From Sphaerulina vaccinii (lineage: Eukaryota > Ascomycota > Dothideomycetes > Mycosphaerellales > Mycosphaerellaceae), in NCBI GenBank assembly GCA_022570795.1, contig JAKUDP010000001.1:3782001-3846000 (forward strand): DNA of 64,000 nt, given 5' to 3'. The notes beneath the pieces are model-generated. The model saw only the letters and a list, made by a program, of their open reading frames with translations. It was not told the origin of the DNA and ran no database searches. Position 1 is the stretch's first letter. Every line of letters starts with the position of its first letter. The translations under genes and the position numbers were made by a program. Positions 1 through 11,100 of the stretch are shown piece after piece.

Positions 1-1044
1 GCCAAGCAAGCATTCGAATGGTTTGAGGAATACCTGCGCCAGACGACGATATCTCGATATGTCCGCTTCCATGACGATCGCTGACTTGTCCAAAGTTGAG
101 TCCTGTGCATGGTAGGTAACGCAAACTCGCCGATGAGAACAGCGCCACTGCTTGTGACTGCTGAGGACGGTACCTGCAGTAGCTTAGCATGTCGGACATA
201 GTGGTGTGCAACCTAGTTTCGCGTGGGTGCGTGGTGGTTCTGAGGACACCAAGTGTCGCTAAGCATTGCTCATCGACATGCCATCTAGATCAGCCTACCA
301 TGAAAGCAGCGAATTTCTTGTGTGCAATGCAGACTCGCTGTCATACAGTGTGCTTTGTGTTGACCGCTCGTCTGCTCAGCTTACACTTTGGTCAATGCGC
401 CTATTCCAGGTGCGAGGCTGATTTGCCACATACAAGCTGCGTGCAGTATGAAGGTTGCATACACACGATAAGGAGCTTGGCCATTTCTGTGCTCTCAACA
501 GATTGACGATCCATCATGCTTACTCCGCAACATGATCCTTGACAATGAGGGGAGTCTTGTGTAACGGGAGAGGGATTGGAAGCGCTGGTGGGTCCGTCTG
601 CTCGCTTGTGTGTCGAGTGATGAGCAACAACTGCTTTCACATGCCAGCATGCCCGTATAGCGCCACACACACACTTTTGGTATCTCTAAAGATGAGCTTG
701 CTCAATGTGGCGCACAGTGCTCAGATGTCAGACATACAGTGATGACAGACGCCACGCCGCCTCCAGATTAAGAGACGTTGAGGTGTATGCAATCTTCAGC
801 ACTGCAGTGTTGCCGATCGGTGTGCATGCGCGGTCAAGCGAGATGCGACATATATGTTGTGGTTGAAAGTGACGTACCTGCGTGATTTTGATATAGTACT
901 ACTTGAGCTCTTCGCCACTTCAAAAGCTGAGGAGGAAAGTGAGTGCTTCGTGTGGGTCTTTTATCATTTCAGCATTAGCATCAGCGAGTCATATTACCAA
1001 TACCTTGGAGTGTCAACCCAATTCTAACAGAGTTGAAGCTCGCA
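1..1044. other. Intergenic stretch, no supported gene
   Basis: No ORF here has a start, codon pattern or splice structure that looks like a protein. The only visible feature is a short CA run near 665-676. The last ~100 bp would be the 5' leader of the PQ-loop gene that starts at 1045. Confidence 0.5.
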
Positions 1045-2160
1045 ATGTCGGTCGCGGAGCAGTGCAGCCATCTGGAGAACCCATCAACGATACAGTTCGC
1101 GGGATCATGGTATGTGAATTTTCCGCGAACAGCATATATGTAGTAAGCAAGCTAAACTTCATCAGCTTTCTCATGGTATGGCTGTTCGTCTGCTACGTTC
1201 CACAATATGCCCGGATCGTTCGACGCAAATCAGCCGAAGGCCTATCAACGCTCTACATCTTGCTCGGATCGCTCTCAGGTGTTTGTGCAATTGGGAACAT
1301 ATTGATGCTGCCTTCCAGTGCAGTTGACATGGGTTGTTGTAAAGTGAACAGCCGCTTTGCCTGCATAGGTGGCTTGCTCGGACTGATGCAAGTCATCTTC
1401 GGGATTGCTTGCTTTTGGGTCATGTAAGTGCTGCACTGCGGACTCATTGGTGCATGGTGCTGATGATCGATAGTCTCTTCTTGTACGTGTACTACTCGGA
1501 AGAGGAAGCTGAAGATGAGAAGAGTGGTACAAGGACGTCGATAGCTGGTCCGGATCGAACCTACCGGCGGGCTCGAGGAGCTTGGGTGGTCCTCATTGGC
1601 GTATGCGGATTCGCTCTTGTGGTGGCATTGATGTCAACGTTCGTCCTCGTTCACTTTCCAGGAATGGCGCAGTCGTACGCAGACAGCCTGGGCATTGCAA
1701 TGACCATCTTGGCCAGTGTGCAATGGCTTCCACAGGTCTATACGACCTGGAATCTGGGACATCTAGGAAGTCTGAGTGCAGTCGCACTATGCCTCCAAAC
1801 TCCTGTAAGTCTGCGATGCACTAACCGTAGAGCTTGACTGACGTATTGCAGTTCACCTGGACCTTCTCGATCAACATGATCATCCGATACGGTCTAGAAG
1901 GATGGAGTGCCTGGGTCGTGTACGTCTTTGTCGGCATCATGGAGTGGACACTCATTGGTACTGCCTTTCTGTTCCACATCAGAGACAAGAACAGCCCAGG
2001 ACTTGATGTTCAGAGCAGAAGGGGCAGCGAGGTCTGTGAACGCTCCGATCGCTGGAGTGAGCTGCTGGCACGATCACGGACGCCTTCCATTGCTTCACGC
2101 TCTGCGCGACCTTCGAATGCTGGCATGGACGAGCGCAGACCGCTGCTGTCCCATGCCTGA
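1045..2160 (+). CDS. PQ-loop repeat membrane protein (4 exons)
   Basis: Predicted 320-residue multi-pass membrane protein of the PQ-loop (MtN3/cystinosin-like) superfamily; members sit in vacuolar or other endomembranes and many carry small solutes or amino acids. Exons: 1045-1109, 1166-1423, 1474-1804 and 1852-2160, joined by GT-AG introns of 56, 50 and 47 bp; the frame closes exactly. The first exon gives the N-terminal HLENPS.IQFAGSC-like block typical of fungal members and leads into the first PQ motif (CYVPQYARI). The second PQ motif (QWLPQVYTTW) lies after a hydrophilic loop rich in Glu, Asp and Arg. The tail (RRPLLSHA) is polar. An alternative start is the ATG at 1108 if intron 1 is not removed, but that loses the conserved N-terminus. 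The transported substrate cannot be read from the sequence. Confidence 0.82.
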
Positions 2161-3558
2161 GTGGTGTTCTTGTGACTGGAGTGTGCGGTTGATGATTGAT
2201 GCAACTTTCATAGCGGGTGTCTTGACGGTTGCTGGCGGCCAGCTGTTCAGATGCAAAAGAAATGTACAGTACATCGTTCCATATCCAGCGTCGATGACTA
2301 GCGATTCGTGTTGATGACTCTCCAATGTGTGGTGTTAATGAAGCAATGGACGCGAGTCGCGCTGTGTGATGGCATGGCATGTTTAAAGCCGAAGTCGGCA
2401 GCCCATGGACTCCGACATCGCCTCCAGCACAGAGGCTCGCAAACATGTTCATCATCCTGCGCCCATCATCAAACAACATCTCCTGTTCATCAGTATCATA
2501 TCCTGGATCAAGCCCTTGTGGCCGCTGTCCCGGAGATCTCTCTTGATGATGACAACGGCGGAATACATTAAAATGAGCGAAATCGGTAGCAAGCACGAAG
2601 ACTTGGTCAAAACGCTCACATATCATGTTTCGCGGTTCAGATGCAAGGTGAATAAACACTTCAAGCTACGGCGACCAGCTCCAGTCCGATAAGCGATGGA
2701 AGCGATAGAACAGAACTGCGCAGACTTCGACCCCAAACCCTCCATATGCTTCAATCGATGGCTCGTTGCAGGCTACATACAATGGCCAGGAGACCCACTC
2801 TGGACCTTCTGCTCTGCGGCTACCTTCTTGACTTGTAGCATCAGCGTCCGCGGGTATGGTTGAAAGCGTCCACCAGTCACCTGCCATGGGGTGAATCAGA
2901 GCACTATCTCACCTTCCAATAAGGTACATAGTTCAAGTTCCGGACGGCGGCACAGATTTGCCCTCTTGGCCCTCTTGGCTCAATCTGAAGCTCTCCTCTT
3001 TATACAACAACTCCGCCTGCTGTCAACAACCACCATCGAGAGCATTCCTCATGGCATATGTTCGTCCGAGAATCACGACGATGACAAGTCGTTGAACTTC
3101 AGATCAACCTGACTGGAACCACACACAAACAGCACTAGTCAGCTGAAGTCTGATCTGATCTTCGGCTGTGCCACGAAGGATCGTTAGCTCCAGTATGGTT
3201 CGCGGTGTTACATACACTCGCGGCTAATCTGCTTCATGATGCTGCCCAGCTTCGATCAACGCGCTTTCGAACTGGTTCCGCATCACACTCGACACCGTGA
3301 CGCTGCAGCAACGCAATAGCGACCAACCTTGTTGAAGCGTCTGCATATGTGCAGATCACATGGCCAATGAAGGTTCTATGCCAAGATATCGACAACATTG
3401 CTGGCGAAGATCTGCGCTGTGCACTGTTCACAAGAACTGTGCCGCCCAAGGCTACGCGTGCCAGCCATTCCAGCAAAGAGTTATAGCCAGCCAACGTCTC
3501 AGGACCAGCGTTCCGGTCTCCCTCCTCCGCACACCACTCTTGAAACTCTCCAATCATC
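2161..3558. other. Intergenic stretch, no supported gene
   Basis: Several antisense ORFs run through here (the largest at 1979-2659 on the minus strand), but none shows a recognisable domain, and that one overlaps the real PQ-loop exon. A 73-codon minus-strand ORF at 2666-2887 is Trp-rich and has an ATG, but has no other support. Confidence 0.45.
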
Positions 3559-4590
3559 ATGAAATCTCTTACAATTCTCGTCGGCTCCCTCTGCCTGGCA
3601 ACAGCTACGAGCGTGACTCCCAGACAAGATGCGAATGCTTCGCCAGATACAGAGACCGGCATTTCCAATAGTGGCATCGGAGCAGGTTTTCTATTGAGCG
3701 CCCAAGGTCGTACGGAGCAAGATGAACAGCAAGTACTTTTCGCGACTGCCGGTCTGAACCCAAACCGCTCTTCATCTGTCACATTCCAGTACGGCAACCC
3801 AGCAGGACTGCAGGATGATTCCACCTGGACTTGGCGGGTGAACATCACGAACGTGAGTCTTAGTCCTCTCAACAATACATCGACATAAGATCAGTATTCA
3901 GCGAATGTACAGTTCGACCTTCAATGGCCTGGAAGGGGCTTCTTGGAAGACTATCTGGCAGGCCAAGGAAGCTTCGCAGGAGGCCAGGAGTCCACGCTAT
4001 GTGCGTCCAGATGGTCATACAGATATCCAGCGAATGTGACAAGCCGCTACTCAGGAACTGACAACGGAAACTGCTCAGTTGTGCTTGGCTCGCAGTGTGC
4101 TGCATCTTTGCTTGGCGCGCTGCGAGCAGGCGGGCCATGTGCCAGTACGTTCAATGCTTCGTATGCAGATGCCCTGTCAGGAGGTGAGGAGACGTTCGAT
4201 GTGGTAAAGAGAGGCTCGGGAGCTACACAAGGTAAACCTGACGACTCGTCTCGCATTGTCGCCGATAGCTGACTGGTGATGATATACCTGGGCAACTCCA
4301 CTCAGACTCTCGTCAATTACAAGAATGAATCTCTTGTTTACGGTGATCCGATCTACTTCGTGACATATCAGCCAACGCCTTCGTCGAACTTGACCAACTT
4401 TGATGGAGCACAGACATACCTCAACATGCTGTATCTCAGTGGTGGCGGTCTTGGAAACTTCGAGCCTGCATTGCTTTGTCAAGTCGTCACTCCTCCTGCA
4501 ACATCTTCAGCGCCTACACAGTGGTCGTTATCGAGGCGCCTGGTCGCTTTGACTGCAGGAGTGGCGCTTGGGGTGGCATTGTGGCTTTAG
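3559..4590 (+). CDS. Secreted glycoprotein with GPI-anchor-type C-terminus, unknown function
   Basis: Not assigned to a family. About 289 residues. Exon 1 (3559-3852) starts with a typical signal peptide (MKSLTILVGSLCLATATS). Exon 2 (3913-4203) follows a clear 60 bp intron (3853-3912). The second intron is less certain: the tidy donor at 4232 leads to stops in every joining, whereas donor GTAAAG at 4204 with acceptor CAG at 4303-4305 keeps the frame into exon 3 (4306-4590). The mature part has several N-glycosylation sequons (NIT, NVT, NCS, NAS, NES, NLT) and cysteines. It ends in a Ser/Thr/Pro-rich stretch, a basic spot (SRRL) and a terminal hydrophobic tail ending in VALWL, the layout of a GPI-anchored cell-wall or plasma-membrane protein. 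Role inferred only from topology. Confidence 0.62.
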
Positions 4591-5012
4591 GCATGGCGGA
4601 ATTCATGTCAGACCGCTGTGTGTGTTTGGTGCAATCCGAAGTACGTGCACACGCGTATTCAAGATTTCTTGGCTTCCTGCACACGATTCTGTGTTGCCTT
4701 TCGCGCACTACAGCAAGACACCAGGAAGCTTTCCGCGCCTATGAGCATATCAGTTGACCACTGCAATCCTAGCTGGCGATATTGAACATATCAGTGACCC
4801 ACATTGGCAAGGGTTGGGAGAGTCCCCTGATCATGATAGGATTCCAGTCGACAAGTACGACGATCTGGCCTTCTATATGTATACGCCGTTACAATCAATA
4901 TGATGACCGACTCTGCCCTCACTCAGCCCGTCCAAAGACTCAACAACTCCATTCAAGGTGGCAACACTCATCTCTCCCGACTCGCTCATTGGTCCCGACG
5001 CACTTCGTCAAA

Positions 5013-5343
5013 TCATTCCGCGCAGTATACCGCACCATAGTCGGCAGGAGGTCCGCACCTGCCAGATACAACGTCGCCGCGTGAAGGTCGTACGACATCT
5101 TTCTTGTTCTGATATGATCCGAGTTTGGCTGTAGTGCACTAGATGCGAAACTCAATGAGCGCCATTTGTGACTCGCACCCAGTTCTTACTTACGCAAAAG
5201 GTGTGGAGGTTGGTGGGGCGGAGTGTGAGATTGTCATGCTCGCAAGAGCTGTCGCCTGACCAGCCTCTATTGCACCACAATGTTTGGGCGTTGGCAAGAG
5301 CCAGAAGAGAAGTCGTCAGGACCAAGCTGTAAGAGGCAACCAT
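5013..5343 (-). CDS. Small secreted cysteine-rich protein (effector-like)
   Basis: A 91-residue precursor in two exons: 5343-5194 and 5138-5013, split by a 55 bp intron (5139-5193) with GTAAGT donor and CTAG acceptor. Residues 1-20 form a signal peptide ending ANAQ, so the mature chain is about 71 residues. It has six cysteines in a C...C...CC...C...C order; the CC pair is created exactly at the exon junction, and the last Cys is three residues from the end (YCAE). One N-glycosylation sequon (NLT) is present. Such size, secretion signal and Cys density fit apoplastic effectors, small antimicrobial proteins or wall proteins of plant-associated fungi; sequence alone cannot choose. No homologue is recognised. 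Joining at either of the two downstream AGs would need another frame; only the 5139 acceptor keeps all six Cys. Confidence 0.68.
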
Positions 5344-5653
5344 GGCTGCTGGCAATCGATGCGCAAGAGGTACGGAAATGATGACGGCGAACGAGACAGG
5401 AGTTGCAGCACTTATGTTCGTCCGCTCTGGAATACTTCTGCCGGCGCTCCATCGATACCTCCGGTCTGGAGCAATACGCCTGTGGTGCAACTATTTGATG
5501 TCTCATTAGCTGGACAAGTGGTGTGTCGAATTGAAAAGCAAGAGCACGGGATGGTCACGACACAGCATCAGGCTCCTTGCGGTGTTCATTGTGCCTTTTC
5601 CGCGAGCCGAAGGACGGCTCAACGAGAGGTTAGTGTGACACCATTCGAGAGCA

Positions 5654-6214
5654 ATGCAACTGAGCTCAGGCGCACAGCGTGACGCTTATTGGGATTCGAT
5701 CAAGATTATCATCGCCCTTCTGGGCGGAGAGCATGTTGGGTACACGAACTACTCCTGGCTTCGTGCGGCTCTCAACACAAATTCTCCGACCGCCATCGAG
5801 CACTATGGCAACGAAGAGTGCACCGAGCACGACGATGGCTTTAACATCGACATGAAGATGTGTGATGCATGGGACGAGGAGATCAGTGTACTCTGGAAGA
5901 CTAACGAGGAGTGGAATCAGTGGGATCGAGTCATGTGTTCACTTTGGCTCTGTTATACAACGGCGGACCGCAGCGGCAGCAGATTGACTCTTCCTGGTCT
6001 GAGGAGACTATTGGACAGGCCATATCTCACGCCGAGCTCATGATAATCTTCTTTGACAATGATGAAAAACAGGACCCAGACTACAAGATCATCCTCCCCA
6101 GGACACGAAGAGCTGTCTATTATCACGCACGCAAGAGCTGGCCATTGTCGAGTAAGATTACGATGTTTCCAGCTCACATAAATATTCTCACACTCGCCTC
6201 TAGCACTACAATAG
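5654..6214 (+). pseudogene. Possible frame-shifted or mis-spliced small gene, unknown
   Basis: Two adjacent plus-strand stretches look protein-coding but lie in different frames: 5654 to about 5920 (acidic, Trp-rich) and about 5921-6150 (ends in KIILPRTRRAVYYHARKSW). A GT...CTAAC...CAG pattern at 5886-5920 would join them in frame, but at 35 bp it is shorter than normal for fungal introns. A second intron (GTAAGA at about 6151, acceptor TAG at 6203) would bring in a stop at 6212-6214. No domain or signal peptide recognised. It may be a real gene with a very short intron, a gene with a one-base sequence error, or a decaying copy. Confidence 0.3.
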
Positions 6215-6911
6215 TCGAACACAGCGGCCATGTGTCGTTCGTAGCAACGCCAGACTCTAGATCCGGTTCAAATTCCCTGATGGATCCATTCGTGGCTGGC
6301 AGTAGTCGTCAGCGAAACGTCGACCCCTGCCATGTTGGTGAACGAAGACCAGCAATCGCCAGCGAGGCTTTGGCCTCACTCGTTCACGCTACGAGACTCG
6401 TCATCGGATACGATGGTCGTGCTAAGCAAGAAAGCCAACTAGAACTTGCCTAGTCGAGAATATTTCGTGCAGCTTTTCCGCACATCGGAATGTATTGCCA
6501 GTTTCCACCGGACACTACAATCCGTGCCACTCTTCTCTCCTAGACTCGATGCCAGCTGCATCTTCGCATGAAAGTCGCTTCCTTCAAGAGCACTTCGCGG
6601 TGCACTGGCACAAGCAGGTGCTGTCCGACATGATCTGTAGCAGCAATCGTCAGCGAGATTTGCCTTGGTCCACCTTGTGCTTCGAATGAGAAAGACACCG
6701 ACCTACCAGTAAGAGTAGCTTATCCCTTTACTGGCGCCACGCGGCCGATCAAATAAAGCTCTACCTGTCCCAGGAGCCACAACGCCATAGAGTTCTGCCT
6801 GCCACGACACCATATTGCACATACCTAGGCTCGAACATTGCAGACATGCCAGAGTGGAACCACACAAGACGCGAGCTGGACTACCAGGCGGAGTAATAAT
6901 GGTTGCTGAGT
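6215..6911. other. Intergenic stretch, nothing supported
   Basis: Lies between a doubtful gene and the 3' end of the alpha/beta hydrolase. No convincing ORF or RNA gene. A sequence resembling a pol III B box at about 6265 has no folding partner. Confidence 0.45.
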
Positions 6912-8104
6912 TTATACATGTCTTGTGCTTAGTCCGCCAGTAAGATCTGACTGGTTGATCACCCATTGTATACCATCGACAAGCTTGTCTCGAAAGTCCG
7001 CTCCGCCATTCCTTATTGGAAATCTGCGAACGAACATTGTCAGTACATTGCTGAAAGACAAGACGAATAGCTAAGAGACACTTACACCCAGAAATAGTGC
7101 GGAAAGCCTTTCACCACGTCTCTCTGCACCGGCACACCAGCATCTCTCAGCTCCGCCTCCAAGACCCCTCCATCGTCTCGAAAACACTCCATATCCGTGT
7201 TGAAGATGTAAGTTGGAGGAAAGTCCCTCACAGCTTCCGCACCTCCACATTGAGGAAACCAGGTCCAGTCACGGTAAGGTGGTAAACCACTCGAACGTTC
7301 GAAAGCATCCATCGCGGCCTTTGCGTTGACAACAGGCACATCATCGGCTCCGTTCTCCTTGTACGATGTGTGGATACTCTTGTACTCTGCAGGACAAGCA
7401 TCAGGATGCAGAGACATTGGCTGCATAAGTGCAAGTCCTGCAGGTCGTTGACCAAGTCGTACTAATCGATGAGTTAATGCAATAGCTAGTGCGCCACCTG
7501 CTGAGCCGCCGAGGAGGACGATTGATGTCACATCTGCGCCGATGGCATCTGCGTTTCGGATGACCCACTCGTGGGCAAGCTGGCAATCGTCTATGGGTGC
7601 TGGGAATGTGATCTCTGGACCTGTACGATATGCAACAGACACAACGATGCAGTCTGCTTCTGAGCATACGACGCGACATGTATGGTCCTCTGTGTCCAAG
7701 TTGCCGGCAGTGAAGCCTCCACCATGGGCGAAGAGAACGAGTGGCAGGAGTGGACCTGGCTCTGGAGGATGGTAGACGCGGATCTTGACATCTTTGTTGA
7801 GTCGTTCGTCGCCTGCAAACCTGTCAGATACAGCGGACACGTCAGAAGGTGTCTCACTTGCGTGTTGTCACATCTGAGTCTGTTGCTGGCAGTAGTTTGG
7901 CCATATCTATGCATAGCTTGTCGAACGCGGCCACCGTCTTCTCGGGTGAGTCTGGCAATGTTGGTCTGTCTCCAACTCCTCTTTCGAACTGCAACATACA
8001 TCAGTCGTCCGCGCGTCGCGCACGATCATGGACGTACATACCGCTACCCATTCGGGATCATACTGTGGTGCCATCGTCCTCGGTGGTGTATGAATGTAAG
8101 GCAT
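6912..8104 (-). CDS. Alpha/beta hydrolase fold-3 (HSL-type esterase)
   Basis: Predicted 346-residue serine hydrolase of the hormone-sensitive-lipase-like (alpha/beta hydrolase fold-3) family, acting on esters or related bonds; substrate unknown. Exons 8104-8042, 7988-7858, 7820-7086 and 7023-6912 keep one frame. Introns are 53, 37 and 62 bp; the 37 bp one (7821-7857) is unusually short but has GTGAGA, a CTGAC branch-like site and CTGACAG. Hallmarks: oxyanion-hole motif HGGGF, nucleophile elbow GGSAGG, a late acidic residue in the NTDMECFRDD stretch, and the catalytic His in GFPHYFW. The last exon restores the family's usual ending (FPI...LVDGIQWVINQ). No signal peptide. A second ATG ten codons in (8074) could be the true start. 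Some fungal members serve secondary-metabolite pathways, but no such genes flank it. Confidence 0.8.
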
Positions 8105-11100
8105 AATCGCAGCAGGTCTCGAGGTGAGGTCAATTGGATTGTCGTCTGATTAGTGCGATGTCGCTTAGCCCAAGGATGGGCCTGCTTCTAGAATCCCTCG
8201 ATGTGTGGCTTGGATGATTACTTATGAAGTCGCTTAACAAATAGGGCTCTTTCTGCAGGTGATTCGTCAACGTCACGCAATGTTTGAGTATCCACAAGAC
8301 CATCGACAAAGTGTCATCACGTTGGAAGTGAGTGCAGATCTGCGGACCCGGCTTTTGATATAGTCCCGCATGATGCTGCGAGCAACGGAGTGAAGTCGGT
8401 GTATGTTAGTAAGGTTAGACCAGGAACGGAACGGGATTAGGTGAGTTTGCAGCCACAACGCTTGAAGCTCGGGATTTGGTTGGGCGGATGCTCCGAACTC
8501 TATTTGAGCTTAGTATGGACTATGCCAATGCCCGGAACTCCGCAACACTGACGGACATTGACCCCATATATAATGCTGATCTCCCCGCGAAAGTCGTTCA
8601 GGTTGCTTCGAGTTCCAGATGTCCGCCAGAGGCTTTCGGACTTGCATTTCGCACTCAAACATCGGTACATCGATATCTAGGCGCACATGGGTCTCTTCTT
8701 TGGGGCTGCACTGCGGCTTTGTATGCTTGGCTCACTGGGTCCCAACTTGGCAACAACCGTTGTACAGAGACTCAGCCTGTGTGTGGGAGTGCTCAGGCGC
8801 GCTAGCCGGTCGCTTGCCATACGCACCCACCACCCGACAAGCACATAGCCCAGGATGACTTAGGTTTGGGTTTGAGCAGGGCTCGATTCGTGACGACAAG
8901 CATCTGGAAGAGTCACAAGATTGAGTGCGATGTGACCACTCCTGGCAGATCCAAGGCGCATGCACCTCGATGTTCAGAACTCCACTTGAGCACAACAGAG
9001 ATGTTCCGAATCTGTATCATAGTCTCCGATGTGGATGCCATCTTGACACTCTCGCAATCATTGACTTGGCCTTGAGCCACACCGAACTCAAGCAATCCAG
9101 CTTTGTGAAGCATGCGAGTACTCTCAACCACTGCCTTCCGTTGCTCGATCCTCGAATGGGATCATATGAGGCATAAATGAAAGTTGGCGACAAGCAAAAG
9201 CACGAGTGTAGTATCAGAGATTATCATGGAGGCCCAGGGTCGTTAGGTCCGTCGTGGGTGCTGTCCAAGACGTCGAGGCGACTACAATGTCGACGATCAT
9301 TGCATTTCATAAGGACGTCTGCTCGGGTGAGACAGGTGCGCCTGAATACTCTGAGCCTGCAGATGGCAATTCTGCATCAGGCCTTCCGGAGTCATGGCAG
9401 CTGATGGATCGATCCAGGAAGCCAGTTTCACAACACCAGAGCTAAGGGTATCTCGCGCGCCGACTTCGTGTGAAGCATCGGCAAAGCCAGATCCCATGCC
9501 GAAGAGGTGTTGCCAACCAGCGACATCCGCAGTGGCCCAAACAGTGTCTTTTCACATAAAAACAACACCAGTCATGCACAGTCGGCCCACTTCGTGCCAT
9601 GTACGGCTTTCCAAAGCTTCATCTTGGTGGGCAAGCCGGGGCGACTGCGAAGAGACTTGCGTGTCATCTGATAGCGAGTAGAGAAGTCGATAGCCCAGGT
9701 GTTGCTCGTGGGCCACTTCTCGAAGTTGTGTGTGGGGTTAGCAACGTTCTCCGGCAATATGCAGTAGGGCTGCTACCGAAGAGACTCCTTCTGACATGGA
9801 GTAGGGAACTCCGAGAGAAAACGAATAGAATGCAAAGCCGAATACGAGTTCAGAAAGTCGATCTTTATGTATGGCGGTCTGCACCTTCGCGGCCGCACTC
9901 CATCCTCCAGTGTGTACGAAGCTGACGCGAACGTGCATGGCCTGATACAGTAATGACACTGTCTGGAGGTCGTCGCCTGACTGCAAGTCCGTCATCTGTA
10001 CTCTCGCAAGATCTTCCAGCGAGCTTTACTGATGATATATCAATGCATCCAGTTGCCACATCCAGAGCCACAATATCCAATGTCAGTCTGCTTCGGCACA
10101 CCATGGTGGCAGCATTCGACTTCCACGTACAATAGCTCCGGCAGCTCTTCTCCGCCGGGCTCCGCCTTCAGTAGGACAACACACACCAGCATCTTCAAAG
10201 AATCACTCGTACTCGTTCTCGTAACAGCTAGTCGAGTACCAAATGCTTGGCTGGGAGAAGGAGAAGTTCTCAGCGACACGCGAAGGCCAGAATCAGAAGG
10301 TCGCAGCGAAGATCGAAGGACAAGAATCAGAAGCTGTTTTCGGGAGTCGAGAGCGAGGGTAATGCTGGTTTCGTTCGGTCAAGAGAAGTATCGCCGGTGA
10401 CCGCAAAGGTATCCAGACGCAGTCATGAACGAGAAGCGAAGGAGGCAGAGAAGGTCTCAGCGAAGGGCGAGGTCCAGGTGCTCTTTTGGGAAGTCGAGGA
10501 CGAGGATGAAGCTGCTTTGATAGCTTCCTGCAGAGCAAGAAGCGTGGAGCTCCGCCGATTTCGGCAGTCCTCGTTCCTCGCATGAAAGACTCTCCATTTC
10601 CTCAAAGTCATGGTCCAGGTGATCGCACGAACTCGTCGCTGTGAAGTTCGAGGCAAGACTCCATATATGCAAGACGTTCTTATACCTCGGTCTTCGTTCA
10701 ATTCCAATAGGCTCTTGCCCATCGTACCACGCCAGCTCCACGTCGCCGGAGCCGCGAGCCTACGAGGTAAGAACTCACGACCAGCCTCAGTCCAGGGAAA
10801 GTCCAAGTCATCCTCTAGCCATATTCTTAGCTGCACCGTCTCGTCCTTCCAGTTCTCGGGCCCCTGAGCAACGTGCGGACAGAAATCACACGAGGGTGAG
10901 GGCAGCATCAGCGAAGAGTAGAAATAATTAGACTCAGTCTGCCGAACGGTCAACACCAAGCTTCCTCCATATCGCGACCTCCGAACTCCACGGTTCCCAT
11001 CCTTACAGTGCAGGTCCACGCTTCGGAAAGCAGCCAGGAGCATAGAGCAGCAGAACTTTGAACTTGTGCACTTCTCCATGCAGACTTCCTTCTCCCAGAT

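Noticed and set aside
1979..2659. 226-codon minus-strand ORF
   Set aside because: Overlaps the last exon of the PQ-loop gene; composition (many His, Arg, Ser) is that of a chance ORF.
3234..3875. 213-codon minus-strand ORF
   Set aside because: Antisense to the signal-peptide exon of the glycoprotein gene; no domain and no splice support.
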